A stretch of 64,000 bases of DNA from Mucilaginibacter_A sp050954285 (GCA_050954285.1 JBPBPL010000006.1:62001-126000); one strand, 5' to 3'; counted from the first letter of the stretch, positions 41,180-51,329 are shown. Translations and numbers: made by a program. The notes: generated by a model not told the origin, from the sequence alone.

Positions 41180-43087
41180 ATGATCAGTAATTATATTTGG
41201 TTGATCCCAATACTTCCTTTAGCTGGTTTCATTATCAACGGTTTAGGCCGAAAAATTTTACCAAAAAACCTAATTGGTTTGCTGGCAAGCTTAATGGTTT
41301 TGATACCGTTTGTATTAAGCGTGATGCTGTTTTTATCGGTAAAGAATTCAGGTCAGCCCATCACTGTTACCTATTTTGAATGGATCAAAGCCGGAAAATT
41401 ATCCGTTCCTTTTTCTTTTTTGGTTGATCAGCTCAGTTCGTTAATGCTGCTGATTATTACTGGAGTTGGCTTTTTAATCCATGTGTATTCTATCAACTAC
41501 ATGCACAATGATGAAGGTTTTGGTAAATATTTTGCTTATCTCAACCTCTTCATTTTCTTCATGTTATTGCTGGTTTTAGGATCGAATTACATCATTTTAT
41601 TTATTGGTTGGGAAGGCGTTGGGCTTTGTTCTTATTTATTGATTGGTTTCTGGTTTAGCAATCCGGACTATGCAGATGCAGCAAAGAAAGCATTTGTGAT
41701 GAACCGAATTGGTGATTTAGGTTTCCTGATTGCTATTTTCGTTATGATCGCCTCGTTCGGCAGTGCTTCTTTTAACGATGTTTTTTTAAAGGCAGCTACT
41801 TTAAAATCTGGTGATCCAACGCTGGTACTAATTACTATCTTGTTATTTGTTGGTGCAACAGGAAAATCGGCACAAATCCCGCTATTCACCTGGCTGCCGG
41901 ATGCAATGGCTGGCCCAACGCCAGTTTCTGCCTTAATTCATGCAGCAACAATGGTTACAGCAGGTATTTACATGATCGTTCGTTCCAATGTGTTGTTTAC
42001 TTTGGCACCAGTTACCATGCACGTTATTGCAGTGATTGGATTGGCCACGATTTTGCTGGCAGCTATTATTGCAGTGGCGCAAACTGACATTAAAAAAGTG
42101 TTGGCTTATTCCACAGTTTCCCAATTGGGTTATATGTTTTTAGGATTGGGTGTTGGTGCTTATACAGGTGCTTTTTTTCATGTCATTACCCATGCTTTTT
42201 TTAAGGCACTTTTATTCTTGTGCGCTGGTTCAGTTATCCACGCGGTAAGTGGTGAGCAGGATATGCGCAATATGGGCGGTTTGCGTAAAAAATTGCCGGT
42301 TACATTTATTACGATGCTGATTGGTGCAATTGCCATATCTGGTATTCCTCCATTCTCCGGGTTTTTCTCCAAAGATGAAATTCTGGCGCATGTTTTTACC
42401 TATAGTAAAAGCATGTATATTTTAGGAGTTTTAGGCTCAATGTTTACTGCGTTTTACATGTTCAGGTTAATCTATCTTACCTTTTTCGGAAAGTTTAGAG
42501 GTACGCATGAACAGGAACATCATTTGCATGAGTCGCCTTCTTTGATGACGATCCCCTTGATTGTATTGGCTATTCTTTCTATCATCGGCGGTTTTATAGG
42601 TATCCCAGAAGCTTTAGGTGGAAGCCATTGGCTTGAACATTATCTATCTCCAATTTTTGCTGCCACAGCAACACAAGTTTCAGAATTTTCTATTTCCCAT
42701 AGTTTAGAATTGACGCTGATGGCAGTTTCAGTTACTGGTGCCATTTTGGCGATTATTTATGCATCTATACAGTATAGCAAAGGTGGAAATCTCCCCGTAG
42801 CTGATGGCGAAGACCGTACACCTATTAATGCTCTGGCTTATCATAAATTTTATATTGATGAATTATATGATTTGATTATTCGTAAACCGCTGGATGCGGC
42901 TTCAAAATTCTTTTATAAAGTTGTCGATTTAAAAGTGATTGATGGATTTGTAAATGGCTTAGGCAAAGTTTCTATGGAAAGTAGCAAAGGGTTGCGGCTG
43001 CTACAAACTGGCAATGTCGGTTTTTATATTTTTGTGATGGTTGTCGGCATCATTGCCATGATGGCTTATAGTTTATTCAGGATTTAA
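41180..43087 (+). CDS. nuoL: NADH-quinone oxidoreductase subunit L
   Basis: 635 aa antiporter-like proton pump, about 15 helices plus the lateral amphipathic helix region. FIGWEGVGLCSYLLIGFWF, the TWLPDAMAGPTPVSALIHAATMVTAGIY block and KDEILAH are family hallmarks with the key Glu and Lys residues. Two motif-like copies lie inside (41324 and 41763). Confidence 0.96.
   Translation: MISNYIWLIPILPLAGFIINGLGRKILPKNLIGLLASLMVLIPFVLSVMLFLSVKNSGQPITVTYFEWIKAGKLSVPFSFLVDQLSSLMLLIITGVGFLIHVYSINYMHNDEGFGKYFAYLNLFIFFMLLLVLGSNYIILFIGWEGVGLCSYLLIGFWFSNPDYADAAKKAFVMNRIGDLGFLIAIFVMIASFGSASFNDVFLKAATLKSGDPTLVLITILLFVGATGKSAQIPLFTWLPDAMAGPTPVSALIHAATMVTAGIYMIVRSNVLFTLAPVTMHVIAVIGLATILLAAIIAVAQTDIKKVLAYSTVSQLGYMFLGLGVGAYTGAFFHVITHAFFKALLFLCAGSVIHAVSGEQDMRNMGGLRKKLPVTFITMLIGAIAISGIPPFSGFFSKDEILAHVFTYSKSMYILGVLGSMFTAFYMFRLIYLTFFGKFRGTHEQEHHLHESPSLMTIPLIVLAILSIIGGFIGIPEALGGSHWLEHYLSPIFAATATQVSEFSISHSLELTLMAVSVTGAILAIIYASIQYSKGGNLPVADGEDRTPINALAYHKFYIDELYDLIIRKPLDAASKFFYKVVDLKVIDGFVNGLGKVSMESSKGLRLLQTGNVGFYIFVMVVGIIAMMAYSLFRI
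41324..41344 (+). repeat. Interspersed motif copy (GT variant) inside nuoL
   Basis: ATGCTGTTTTTATC-GG-TAAAG, sense, read as MLFLSVK. Confidence 0.65.
41763..41776 (+). repeat. Interspersed motif core inside nuoL
   Basis: GTGCTTCTTTTAAC, sense, read as ASFN. The 3' half is not conserved. Confidence 0.5.
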
Positions 43088-43106
43088 CAGCTTGCAACAA
43101 TAAGAT

Positions 43107-44567
43107 ATGACGATTATTCTACTCTTTTTACCATTACTTGCAGCACTAATTCTGTTATTTTTTAAAGGTAATAATGTAAAAAATGTTGCCTTGTTTTTTG
43201 CCTTGTCCGAACTATTGGTAGCGGCGATCATGATTTCTGGTTTTCATGCTGATGCTACTTATCAATACGTAGTTGATTATCCATGGATTACAGATTTTGG
43301 TATTCATTTTAAAGCAGGTGTTGATGGAATTAGTATAATTACGGTTATCCTAACGACAGTTCTGGTTCCACTGATAATCTTATCCACTTTCAAACATCAA
43401 TATAGCAATCCATCAGTTTTTTACGCTTTGATTCTATTCATGCAAACTGGTTTACTACTGGTTTTTACAGCGATGGATGCTTTTCTTTTTTATGTAGGAT
43501 GGGAAGTAGCTTTAATTCCGATCTACTTTATCTGTGCCTTGTGGGGCGGAGAAAACAGAATTAAAGTCACCATTAAATTCTTCATTTACACGTTTGCTGG
43601 CTCACTTTTCATGTTGTTAGGCATCATTTACTTGCACCTGCAAACACCTGATAAAAGCTTTGACATTCAATCTATCTATAATTTAAATTTTGATGCCAAC
43701 CATCAAGGTTGGATATTTTGGGCATTTTTCATTGCTTTTGCTATTAAAATGCCTATTTTCCCTTTCCACACCTGGCAGCCCGATACTTACACCACTGCGC
43801 CAACTGGTGGCACTATGATGTTATCAGGCATTATGTTAAAAATGGGCATTTATGGAGCAATCCGTTGGCTAATTCCTATAGCACCGCTTGGTTTTGCACA
43901 CTGGCAAAGTACTGTAATTATTCTTTCCATCATTGGAATTGTTTATGCTTCATTAATTGCTTTCAACCAAAAAGATGCCAAACGGCTTATTGCATATTCA
44001 TCTGTCGCTCACGTTGGTTTGATTGCTGCCGGAATTTTTGCCTGGAATATTCAGGGAATGCAGGGAGCTGTAATCCAGATGCTCAGCCACGGTATTAATG
44101 TGATCGGGTTGTTTTTTGTGATTGATATCATCAGCAGAAGAATTAATACTCGTGATATCAGCCTGATGGGCGGCATTGCTAAAAATGCACCGTTTTTGGC
44201 TACTGCTTTTATCATTATTATTATGGGAACCGTTGCGCTTCCATTAACCAATGGTTTCATAGGCGAGTTTTTATTGATGAACGGCGTTTATCAATACAAC
44301 ATCTGGCTGGTTGCCATTGCCGGCTTAACTATCATTTTTGGAGCTGTTTACATGTTACGGATGTACAAACAGATTATGCAGGGAGAAAGCAATGTATTAA
44401 CTGCTTCTTTTCTTGATGTTTCAGGGTCCGAAAAAGTAGTTTTAATTACTATTTGCGCTTTGGTTATATTAATTGGTGTTTACCCTCAACCCTTACAGCA
44501 CCTATCCGAAGCCAGTGTAACTAGCCTGATTGAGCAGGTAAATCAAAAATTAATTTCAGCTAAATAA
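43107..44567 (+). CDS. nuoM: NADH-quinone oxidoreductase subunit M
   Basis: 486 aa proton-pumping subunit with about 14 helices. FYVGWEVALIPIYFI has the conserved Glu, FPFHTWQPDTYTTAPTGGTMML and SSVAHVGLIAAGI are the antiporter signatures, and LTNGFIGEFLLM lies in the C-terminal part. Confidence 0.96.
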   Translation: MTIILLFLPLLAALILLFFKGNNVKNVALFFALSELLVAAIMISGFHADATYQYVVDYPWITDFGIHFKAGVDGISIITVILTTVLVPLIILSTFKHQYSNPSVFYALILFMQTGLLLVFTAMDAFLFYVGWEVALIPIYFICALWGGENRIKVTIKFFIYTFAGSLFMLLGIIYLHLQTPDKSFDIQSIYNLNFDANHQGWIFWAFFIAFAIKMPIFPFHTWQPDTYTTAPTGGTMMLSGIMLKMGIYGAIRWLIPIAPLGFAHWQSTVIILSIIGIVYASLIAFNQKDAKRLIAYSSVAHVGLIAAGIFAWNIQGMQGAVIQMLSHGINVIGLFFVIDIISRRINTRDISLMGGIAKNAPFLATAFIIIIMGTVALPLTNGFIGEFLLMNGVYQYNIWLVAIAGLTIIFGAVYMLRMYKQIMQGESNVLTASFLDVSGSEKVVLITICALVILIGVYPQPLQHLSEASVTSLIEQVNQKLISAK

Positions 44568-44571
44568 TCAA

Positions 44572-45951
44572 ATGGGTACTCTTATCACAATCTCAATTTT
44601 AGCGGTCGTTGTTTTATATTTAGGATTATACCGGTTAAACAAAGCATTACTCCCGGTTACAGTAGTTGGGCTTTTGGTTGCTGCAGGTTTTGCTGTGTCA
44701 AAATGGGATACTATAGCCATACCAATTTATAGTGGGATGGTTTTGTTTGATCATTACGCTATTGCATTTTCTGTTATTACAATACTATCAACCATTTTAA
44801 TCATCCTGCTTTCCCGGAATTATTTTGAGCGGATTAGTGAACATGTAGCAGAATATTATGCTATCATTTTATTTTCTTTAGCTGGAATTATGGTAATGGT
44901 TTCTTACCATAATTTGGTGATGCTGTTTATAGGCATAGAAATTATGTCTGTTTGCCTGTATATTTTGGCAGGAATCAAGAAAAGAGATTTTGCTTCTAAC
45001 GAAGCGGCCTTAAAATATTTTTTGATGGGTGCTTTTTCAACTGGCTTTCTGTTGTTCGGCATCACTTTAATTTACGGTGCAACAGGTTCTTTTGATCTAG
45101 GAGAAATCAAAAATTATGTCCTGTCTAACCCTCATGATATTGCGTACTTGTTTTACACGGGTATTTTATTGATGATTGTAGGATTATGCTTTAAGGTTGG
45201 AGCAGCACCGTTTCATTTTTGGACGCCAGATGTTTATGAAGGATCACCAACGTTAATTACCGCATATATGGCAACGGTTGTAAAAACAGCTGGTTTTGCT
45301 GCATTTTTGCGTTTGTTCGCCATCTGTTTTGCGCCATTAGCAGATTTCTGGAGTCCATCGTTACTGGTTATCACTATTATTACTTTGTTTATCGGCAATA
45401 TTACAGCCCTTTATCAGCACAATTTTAAACGGATGTTGGCCTTTTCCAGTATTTCACATGTGGGCTATATGTTATTTGCTATTGTTGCTTTGGGAGGTGC
45501 ATCTGCTAATGCGGTTTTTGTTTATGCGACAGCCTATTCTATCGCTTCTATTATTGCTTTTGGCGTGCTAATGCTCGTGCAGCAACAAACCGGCAGCAGT
45601 AGTTTTGACAATTTCAACGGACTGGGCAAAAGCAACCCATTTTTGGCTTTTGTACTTACAATCTCAATGCTCTCTTTAGCAGGAATTCCTTTAACAGCAG
45701 GTTTTATTGGCAAGTTTTTTATGTTTTCCAGAGCATTATCTCAATATCAAATCTGGCTTACAGTGCTTGCTGTAATTAATGCTATCATTTCCATTTTCTA
45801 TTATTTCAGGGTGATTGTCGCCATGTATTTTCACAACGAAGAGCATGCTGTAATCAGCATTCCGGGAAACGTAAGTTTCGTTTTAGGAATAGCTGCACTA
45901 ATTACATTGATAATCGGAATTTATCCTGGATTTATTTCGCATATAATTTAG
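44572..45951 (+). CDS. nuoN: NADH-quinone oxidoreductase subunit N
   Basis: 459 aa, the third antiporter-like subunit. FIGIEIMSVCLYILAG, PFHFWTPDVYEGSPTLITAYM and FSSISHVGYMLFAI are typical. Last gene of a complete nuoA-N set; the complex passes electrons from NADH to menaquinone and pumps protons. Confidence 0.96.
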   Translation: MGTLITISILAVVVLYLGLYRLNKALLPVTVVGLLVAAGFAVSKWDTIAIPIYSGMVLFDHYAIAFSVITILSTILIILLSRNYFERISEHVAEYYAIILFSLAGIMVMVSYHNLVMLFIGIEIMSVCLYILAGIKKRDFASNEAALKYFLMGAFSTGFLLFGITLIYGATGSFDLGEIKNYVLSNPHDIAYLFYTGILLMIVGLCFKVGAAPFHFWTPDVYEGSPTLITAYMATVVKTAGFAAFLRLFAICFAPLADFWSPSLLVITIITLFIGNITALYQHNFKRMLAFSSISHVGYMLFAIVALGGASANAVFVYATAYSIASIIAFGVLMLVQQQTGSSSFDNFNGLGKSNPFLAFVLTISMLSLAGIPLTAGFIGKFFMFSRALSQYQIWLTVLAVINAIISIFYYFRVIVAMYFHNEEHAVISIPGNVSFVLGIAALITLIIGIYPGFISHII

Positions 45952-46010
45952 CTTTCAGGCTGAACTGCAATTAATTTAATAATTTGTAGTTTTACAGACT
46001 AACATCGCTA

Positions 46011-46664
46011 ATGAAAGAGATTTGGGAACATCTAACTAACTTAATAAACGCAGAAGCTATTATAAGCAAGGGCGGCATATACCTGATTTTTTTCATTGTA
46101 TTTGCAGAAACCGGTCTGTTTTTCGGGTTTTTCCTGCCAGGGGATTACTTGCTGTTTTTAGCAGGTATTTTTTGTGCTACTGGCTTATTGGAAGTATCCA
46201 TTTACGAACTCCTAGGAACGCTGTTTGCCGCTGGAATTTTAGGAAACTATGTTGGGTACTGGTTTGGTTATAGTACAGGGCGGATGCTGCTTAATAGGGA
46301 AGATTCTCTTTTTTTTAAAAAAAGATATGTTTTTATGGCCGAAGAGTTTTTTCAAAAGTACGGTGGTATGGCACTGGTTTTCGGCCGGTTTTTTCCTATA
46401 ATTCGAACTTTTGCTCCTATATTTGCTGGAGTTGCAAAGGTTAAATTTAAAATATTTACCCTTTATAATTTATTAGGAAGCTTGTTGTGGGTGCTGTTGC
46501 TCACTTTATCAGGTTTTTTTCTAGGTAAAAAATTTCCGGGCATCGTTCATTATATGCCTTTTATTATTATTGGTTTGATTGCTTTTACAGCTACCCCTGT
46601 TGTGGTTGCTTATTTTAGATCAGTCAAAAACAATACTTCACAAAACAACTTACCAACTGAATAA
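46011..46664 (+). CDS. DedA-family membrane protein
   Basis: 217 aa, about five hydrophobic segments. FAETGLFFGFFLPGDYLLFLAG is the DedA/SNARE-associated signature, and FGRFFPIIRTFAPIFAGVAKV the conserved arginine loop. DedA proteins move undecaprenyl-phosphate or phospholipids across the inner membrane in species studied. Followed 18 nt later by ppa. Confidence 0.88.
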   Translation: MKEIWEHLTNLINAEAIISKGGIYLIFFIVFAETGLFFGFFLPGDYLLFLAGIFCATGLLEVSIYELLGTLFAAGILGNYVGYWFGYSTGRMLLNREDSLFFKKRYVFMAEEFFQKYGGMALVFGRFFPIIRTFAPIFAGVAKVKFKIFTLYNLLGSLLWVLLLTLSGFFLGKKFPGIVHYMPFIIIGLIAFTATPVVVAYFRSVKNNTSQNNLPTE

Positions 46665-46682
46665 TATTAAATTACAAAAACT

Positions 46683-47240
46683 ATGATATTAGAACATGCA
46701 TGGCAAACTATTCCACCTGGTGAAAGTGGAAAATCACCGCAACGTGTTAATGCAATTATTGAAATCCCGAAAGGATCTAAATGTAAATATGAAATTGATA
46801 AAGAATACGGCTTATTAAAATTAGACCGTGTATTGTTTTCATCTGTAATGTATCCGGCTAATTATGGTTTTATTCCGATGACTTATTGTGATGACAATGA
46901 TCCTTTGGATATTCTGGTAATTTGTTCACAGGAGGTTGTGCCAATGTGCATATTGGAAGCAAAAGTAATCGGTGTGATGCATATGGTAGATAAAGGTGAA
47001 AGGGATGATAAAATTATTGCTGTAGCAGCAAATGATATGTCTGTCAATTATATTAATGATATCACTGATCTTCCTCCGCATACTGAAGCTGAAATTACTC
47101 GCTTTTTTGAAGATTATAAAAAATTAGAGCATAGCGCATCTGTAACAGTAGAGCAGTTTGAAGGTAAGGAAGAAGCTTACCGTATCATTGAAGAAAGTAT
47201 TGAGTTGTATAAAACAACGTTTCAGAAACAAACTATTTAA
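46683..47240 (+). CDS. ppa: Inorganic pyrophosphatase, family I
   Basis: 185 aa. RVLFSSVMYPANYGFIPMTY and the metal-binding DDNDPLDILV (about 79-88) are family I hallmarks, followed by MVDKGERDDKIIAV. It splits PPi to two Pi, pulling biosynthetic reactions forward in the cytoplasm. Its stop overlaps the next start (TAATG). Confidence 0.95.
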   Translation: MILEHAWQTIPPGESGKSPQRVNAIIEIPKGSKCKYEIDKEYGLLKLDRVLFSSVMYPANYGFIPMTYCDDNDPLDILVICSQEVVPMCILEAKVIGVMHMVDKGERDDKIIAVAANDMSVNYINDITDLPPHTEAEITRFFEDYKKLEHSASVTVEQFEGKEEAYRIIEESIELYKTTFQKQTI

Positions 47241-48580
47241 TGGGTCCTGATCTTGACATAAGTGGTTTCCATGCATTCTTAACTGTTTTTTTAGTATTAT
47301 TAAATGGTTTTTTTGTAGCAGCCGAATTTGCAATTGTTAAGGTACGGTCTTCCCAGATCGAAATTCAGGCAAAATCAGGAAGCAGGGTTGCCAAAGTAAC
47401 CAAAACCATTTTGCACCACATGGACGCTTATCTGGCTGCTACCCAGTTAGGCGTTACCTTAGCTTCTTTAGGCTTAGGTTGGGTTGGCGAGGAGGTGATG
47501 ACTAAAATTGTCTTCAACGTATTTACTTTTCTACACATTACGATTACTGGTTCGTTTGCAACTAATGCTGGCCTTTTTTTGGCTTTTATGATGATTACAG
47601 TGATGCATATTGTCTTTGGTGAATTAGCGCCAAAAACTTTTGCTATACAACAACCGGTTAAAACCAGCTTATTTATTGCTTTTCCACTACGTTTTTTTTA
47701 CGTTGTATTCAGACCCTTTATCTGGGCATTGAATGGCTTTGCAAATGCAATTTTGAAGTTGTTTGGAATTGAATCTACCCATTCTGGGGAGGCGCATCAT
47801 AGTTCTGAAGAATTGCAATATCTGCTAGACCAGGGAAAAGAAAGTGGTGTGTTAGACTCTAACGAGCATGAATTAATAAAAAACGTATTTGATTTTAATG
47901 AGCGTGTCGCCAAAAATATCATGGTTCCCAGAACCAAAATTTCTGGTGTAGAGTTGCATCTAAATAAAAGGGATTTGCTTAATCGCATCATCAAAGAAGG
48001 TTATTCCCGGATGCCGGTATATGATGATACCATGGATAAAATTGTGGGTATTGTTCAGGCAAAAGATATTTTGCCTTTGCTGGTTAATCAAACTGAGTTT
48101 AAGTTAGAAGATATTCTCCGCAAACCATATTTTATCCCTGAAACTAAAAAAATCAATGATTTAATGACCGAATTGCAGCTAAAACGCATTCAGATTGCCA
48201 TTGTAATGGATGAATTTGGCGGAACTGCAGGGATGGTTACACTGGAAGATATTGTGGAGGAACTGGTAGGCGAAATTCAGGATGAATATGATGAAGAAAA
48301 ACCGATTGTTGAACGCCTCAATTCAACCGAATTTGTAATTAATGCGCTGGCCAGTATCTATGATGTAAACGAACAGCTGCCTCACGATTTGCCGGAAGAC
48401 GGTGATTTTGATACAGTTTCGGGCTGGCTGGGAGAAATTTTTGGCAAAATTCCGGAAGTGGGTGAGCAGAAAGAAGCCAACGGTTATAATATTACGGTGC
48501 TAAAAAAAGCAGGACAAAACATTGAATCTGTAAAGCTGGAGCTGCTACTGAATGAGGAAGATGTATCTGATAACAATTAG
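47240..48580 (+). CDS. CorC/HlyC-family transporter with CBS domains
   Basis: 446 aa. An N-terminal DUF21/CNNM membrane domain (about 10-190, FLVLLNGFFVAAEFAIVKVR) is followed by a CBS pair (about 215-345, MVPRTKISGVELHLNKRDLL and VMDEFGGTAGMVTLEDIVEELVGEI) and a C-terminal CorC/HlyC domain (about 360-440). The family exports Mg2+ or other divalent ions. It is called hemolysin only by old convention. Confidence 0.9.
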   Translation: MGPDLDISGFHAFLTVFLVLLNGFFVAAEFAIVKVRSSQIEIQAKSGSRVAKVTKTILHHMDAYLAATQLGVTLASLGLGWVGEEVMTKIVFNVFTFLHITITGSFATNAGLFLAFMMITVMHIVFGELAPKTFAIQQPVKTSLFIAFPLRFFYVVFRPFIWALNGFANAILKLFGIESTHSGEAHHSSEELQYLLDQGKESGVLDSNEHELIKNVFDFNERVAKNIMVPRTKISGVELHLNKRDLLNRIIKEGYSRMPVYDDTMDKIVGIVQAKDILPLLVNQTEFKLEDILRKPYFIPETKKINDLMTELQLKRIQIAIVMDEFGGTAGMVTLEDIVEELVGEIQDEYDEEKPIVERLNSTEFVINALASIYDVNEQLPHDLPEDGDFDTVSGWLGEIFGKIPEVGEQKEANGYNITVLKKAGQNIESVKLELLLNEEDVSDNN

Positions 48581-48592
48581 TCAGCCAAGCAG

Positions 48593-49294
48593 ATGTATTT
48601 ATTTTATACACCTGATTTAAACCCTGCAGATTGCTTTTTGAATGAAGAGGAAAGCAGGCACTGTATTAAAGTGCTACGTCTGCAAAAAGACGATCTTGTC
48701 GAAATTGTAGATGGGAAAGGCTCTTTTTATCATGCAAAAATTACAGTTTCTAATCCTAAAAAAACTTCTTTTATAATTCTTGAAACGAAATTTGAGTTCG
48801 AGAAAAGAAATCATTACTTGCACATTGCCGTTGCGCCAACCAAAAATATAGAACGGTTAGAATGGTTTATTGAGAAAGCTACGGAGGTCGGTATTGATGA
48901 AATTACTCCAATTCTTTGTCAGCATTCAGAACGAAAAACCATCAATCAGGAGCGGCTAAATAAAGTAATTACTTCTGCCATGAAGCAATCGCTAAAAGCG
49001 TATCATCCTAAATTAAATGAGCTTATTACTTTTTCTTCTTTTGTTAAGATGACTACCGATTCGCAAAAATGGATTGCGCATTGCGAAGACACCAAAAAAG
49101 TATTGATAAAAGAAGCATTGCTTCCGCAACAAAAATATTTGATTTTAATTGGACCGGAAGGCGATTTTTCTCCGCAGGAAATAAATATGGCTTTAGAAAA
49201 TGGATTTCAAGCCATAACTTTGGGAAACAGCCGTTTAAGAACAGAAACTGCTGCTTTGGAAGCTTGTTTTGAAGTTAATTTTTTAAACCGATGA
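48593..49294 (+). CDS. rsmE: 16S rRNA m3U1498 methyltransferase
   Basis: 233 aa. An N-terminal PUA-like domain (1-70, ESRHCIKVLRLQKDDLVEIVDGKG) is followed by a SPOUT knot with IGPEGDFSPQEINMALENGF and LGNSRLRTETAALEACF, the RsmE SAM-binding loops. It methylates 16S rRNA position 1498. It overlaps the next gene by 4 nt (ATGA). A motif copy (49097) encodes LIKEAL. Confidence 0.94.
   Translation: MYLFYTPDLNPADCFLNEEESRHCIKVLRLQKDDLVEIVDGKGSFYHAKITVSNPKKTSFIILETKFEFEKRNHYLHIAVAPTKNIERLEWFIEKATEVGIDEITPILCQHSERKTINQERLNKVITSAMKQSLKAYHPKLNELITFSSFVKMTTDSQKWIAHCEDTKKVLIKEALLPQQKYLILIGPEGDFSPQEINMALENGFQAITLGNSRLRTETAALEACFEVNFLNR
49097..49118 (-). repeat. Interspersed motif copy inside rsmE
   Basis: Minus strand ATGCTTCTTTTATC-AATACTTT, antisense, read as LIKEAL. 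Confidence 0.75.
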
Positions 49295-49938
49295 AATACC
49301 TGCTACTGATTTTTCTTTTTCTTTCACCCAAACCTCCAGAACCAACGTATAAAATTGCCAAAATAAAATATAGCGGTGGTGGCGATTGGTATGGAGATCG
49401 AACAGCGTTAACCAATTTGATCAAGTTCTGTAACGATAACCTGAAAACCAATATTAAGCCAGAAGAAGATGTAGTTGAAGTTGGTAGCGAAACGCTTTTT
49501 AACTATCCGTTTACGTTTTTGACGGGTCATGGAAACGTGGTTTTTTCTGATCAGGAAGTTAAAAATCTTCGTAAATATTTAACTGGTGGAGGTTTTTTAC
49601 ATATTGATGATAACTACGGTTTGAATCAGTTTATCCGGCCACAGATGAAAAAGGTTTTTCCGGAGCTTGATTTTGTGGAATTGCCAGTTAATCATCCTAT
49701 ATTTCATCAAAAGTTTACTTTCCCAAATGGTTTGCCCAAAATTCATGAGCATGATGGCAAGCGCCCGCAAGGCTTTGGGTTAATTTATAAAGGCAGGTTA
49801 GTTTGTTTTTATACTTACGAGTGTGATTTGGGCAATGGTTGGGAGGATGCGGGAACATATGTTAATGATACGCCGGAAAGCCGTTTAAAAGCCTTAAAAA
49901 TGGGTGCCAATTTAGTAGAATATGCTTTAACACAGTAA
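49291..49938 (+). CDS. DUF4159 domain protein
   Basis: 215 aa. The N-terminus MKYLLLIFLFLS is a short signal. The IAKIKYSGGGDWYGDRTALTNLIKFCN opening, YLTGGGFLHIDDNYGLNQF and the C-terminal half fit DUF4159, a GATase-like fold of unknown function often found with MoxR/BatA aerotolerance genes. None of those genes is here. Coupled to rsmE. Confidence 0.85.
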   Translation: MKYLLLIFLFLSPKPPEPTYKIAKIKYSGGGDWYGDRTALTNLIKFCNDNLKTNIKPEEDVVEVGSETLFNYPFTFLTGHGNVVFSDQEVKNLRKYLTGGGFLHIDDNYGLNQFIRPQMKKVFPELDFVELPVNHPIFHQKFTFPNGLPKIHEHDGKRPQGFGLIYKGRLVCFYTYECDLGNGWEDAGTYVNDTPESRLKALKMGANLVEYALTQ

Positions 49939-49954
49939 TCCTTAAATGGAGGTG

Positions 49955-49977
49955 ATACTGGTTTTATCAGTGTAAAA
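49955..49977 (+). repeat. Interspersed motif copy (GG variant)
   Basis: ATACTGGTTTTATC-AGTG-TAAAA, after the DUF4159 stop. Confidence 0.7.
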
Positions 49978-50062
49978 TCTTTGTATTGATATTCTTAAAG
50001 TTATTTTGGTTTTATTTTGAGATATAACATTTTAACTAATATATTAGTTAAAATGTTTGACC

Positions 50063-51199
50063 ATGAAAAATCTTTTCTTCTTGCTGCTTTTTATAATTGG
50101 TAGTTTTCAGATTTATGCTCAGCAAAATAATGCAAACGATGCACAACTGATTGACCTATATCAGAATCAGCGGTTTGCAGAAGCTATTGATTATCTGAAA
50201 AAATATTATCCTGAACCGATAACAGATCTGAAAACACTTTCCCGATTTGCCTATACCAACCGTATGGCCGGTAAACTGCCCGAAGCTGAAAATTATTACC
50301 TGCGGATTTTGGCCAAAGATTCTGTAAACGTACCGGTATTAATGAGTTTGGCAGGCATCCAAATAAAGCGAGAAAATGATGGTAAAGCACTGTATTATTA
50401 TGAGAAAGCGGTTAGGATTGATACCAATAATTTTGCAGTATATAAGCAGTTGGGCAGACTTTATTTAGAAAAACCTGATACTACAAATGCACTCAAATAT
50501 CTGCAAAAAGCAAATACTATACAGCCACAAGAGGCAGACGTTGCTGCAGATTTGAGTTTATTGTTGATTAGCCTGAAAAAAATTGAGCCGGCTCAGCTGA
50601 TTTTAAAACGTGCAATTGCTGCAGATTCTACTAATTTGCTTTTGCTTAAATGTTTGGCAAAACTTACTTATACAAACAACCGGTTTAGAGAAACAATCAA
50701 AACATGTGAGCAATTAAAGCTGCTTGGAGAAAATTCTGCTGAAGTGATAAACATGTTAGCTACCTCTTATTACATGATTAAAATTTATGATTGTGCAATT
50801 GAAAATTTTTCTCTTCTGCAACAACAATCCGAACGAACGTTTTATCTAACGGCAATGAGTTATAAAGCGTTGGAGAAGTACCAGTTGGCGGCAGATTATT
50901 TTGATAAAACTTTGCAGGAAGCCGTATCTCCTTATACTAATGCTTATTATAATGAAAAAGGGGCTGTGTACGAAAAAATAAAAGCGTTTACTACAGCGGC
51001 CGAATCTTATCAGAAAGGATTATTTTTCAAAGAAAAGGGAATCATTTATTACACTTTAGCCTGTTTGTATGATCGTGACTTGAATAATAAGAAAACAGCC
51101 GTAAAATATTATAAAAAGTATTTATTGGCCAAACCACCGATTAACCAACAGGTATATATTACGTTTACACATGATCGGCTGAAAGAATTAATCAGATAA
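50063..51199 (+). CDS. Exported tetratricopeptide-repeat protein
   Basis: 378 aa from the ATG at 50063 (MKNLFFLLLFIIGSFQIYA, signal peptide). About eight TPR units follow, e.g. NRMAGKLPEAENYYLRILAK and ALKYLQKANTIQPQEADVAA. It probably holds a protein complex in the periplasm; no partner can be named. It stands alone, with a terminator shared with gldJ downstream. Confidence 0.85.
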   Translation: MKNLFFLLLFIIGSFQIYAQQNNANDAQLIDLYQNQRFAEAIDYLKKYYPEPITDLKTLSRFAYTNRMAGKLPEAENYYLRILAKDSVNVPVLMSLAGIQIKRENDGKALYYYEKAVRIDTNNFAVYKQLGRLYLEKPDTTNALKYLQKANTIQPQEADVAADLSLLLISLKKIEPAQLILKRAIAADSTNLLLLKCLAKLTYTNNRFRETIKTCEQLKLLGENSAEVINMLATSYYMIKIYDCAIENFSLLQQQSERTFYLTAMSYKALEKYQLAADYFDKTLQEAVSPYTNAYYNEKGAVYEKIKAFTTAAESYQKGLFFKEKGIIYYTLACLYDRDLNNKKTAVKYYKKYLLAKPPINQQVYITFTHDRLKELIR

Positions 51200-51212
51200 G
51201 TTTAACAGCTTA

Positions 51213-51235
51213 AATTTATACGATAAAAACAGTAC
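51213..51235 (-). repeat. Interspersed motif copy (GT variant)
   Basis: Minus strand GTACTGTTTTTATC-GTA-TAAATT, between the convergent TPR gene and gldJ. Confidence 0.7.
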
Positions 51236-51261
51236 TATTTTTTGATAGCAAAATCATAAAA

Positions 51262-51292
51262 TAAAAAAAGCTTTCATTTTAAAATGAAAGCC
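51262..51292 (-). terminator. Terminator of gldJ
   Basis: GCTTTCATTTT with its perfect complement; on the minus strand it is followed by TTTTTTTAT. It also serves the opposite gene poorly. Confidence 0.8.
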
Positions 51293-51307
51293 TTTCCGAC
51301 AAAAAAA

Positions 51308-51329
51308 ATGCTGTTTTTATAACTGTATT
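51308..51329 (+). repeat. Interspersed motif copy (GT variant)
   Basis: ATGCTGTTTTTATA-ACTGTATT, reaching the gldJ stop region. Confidence 0.6.

Noticed and set aside
48764..48782. Core-like CTTCTTTTA in rsmE
   Set aside because: The 5' ATG and 3' half are absent (AAAACTTCTTTTATAATTC). Counted in the core total but not listed as a copy.
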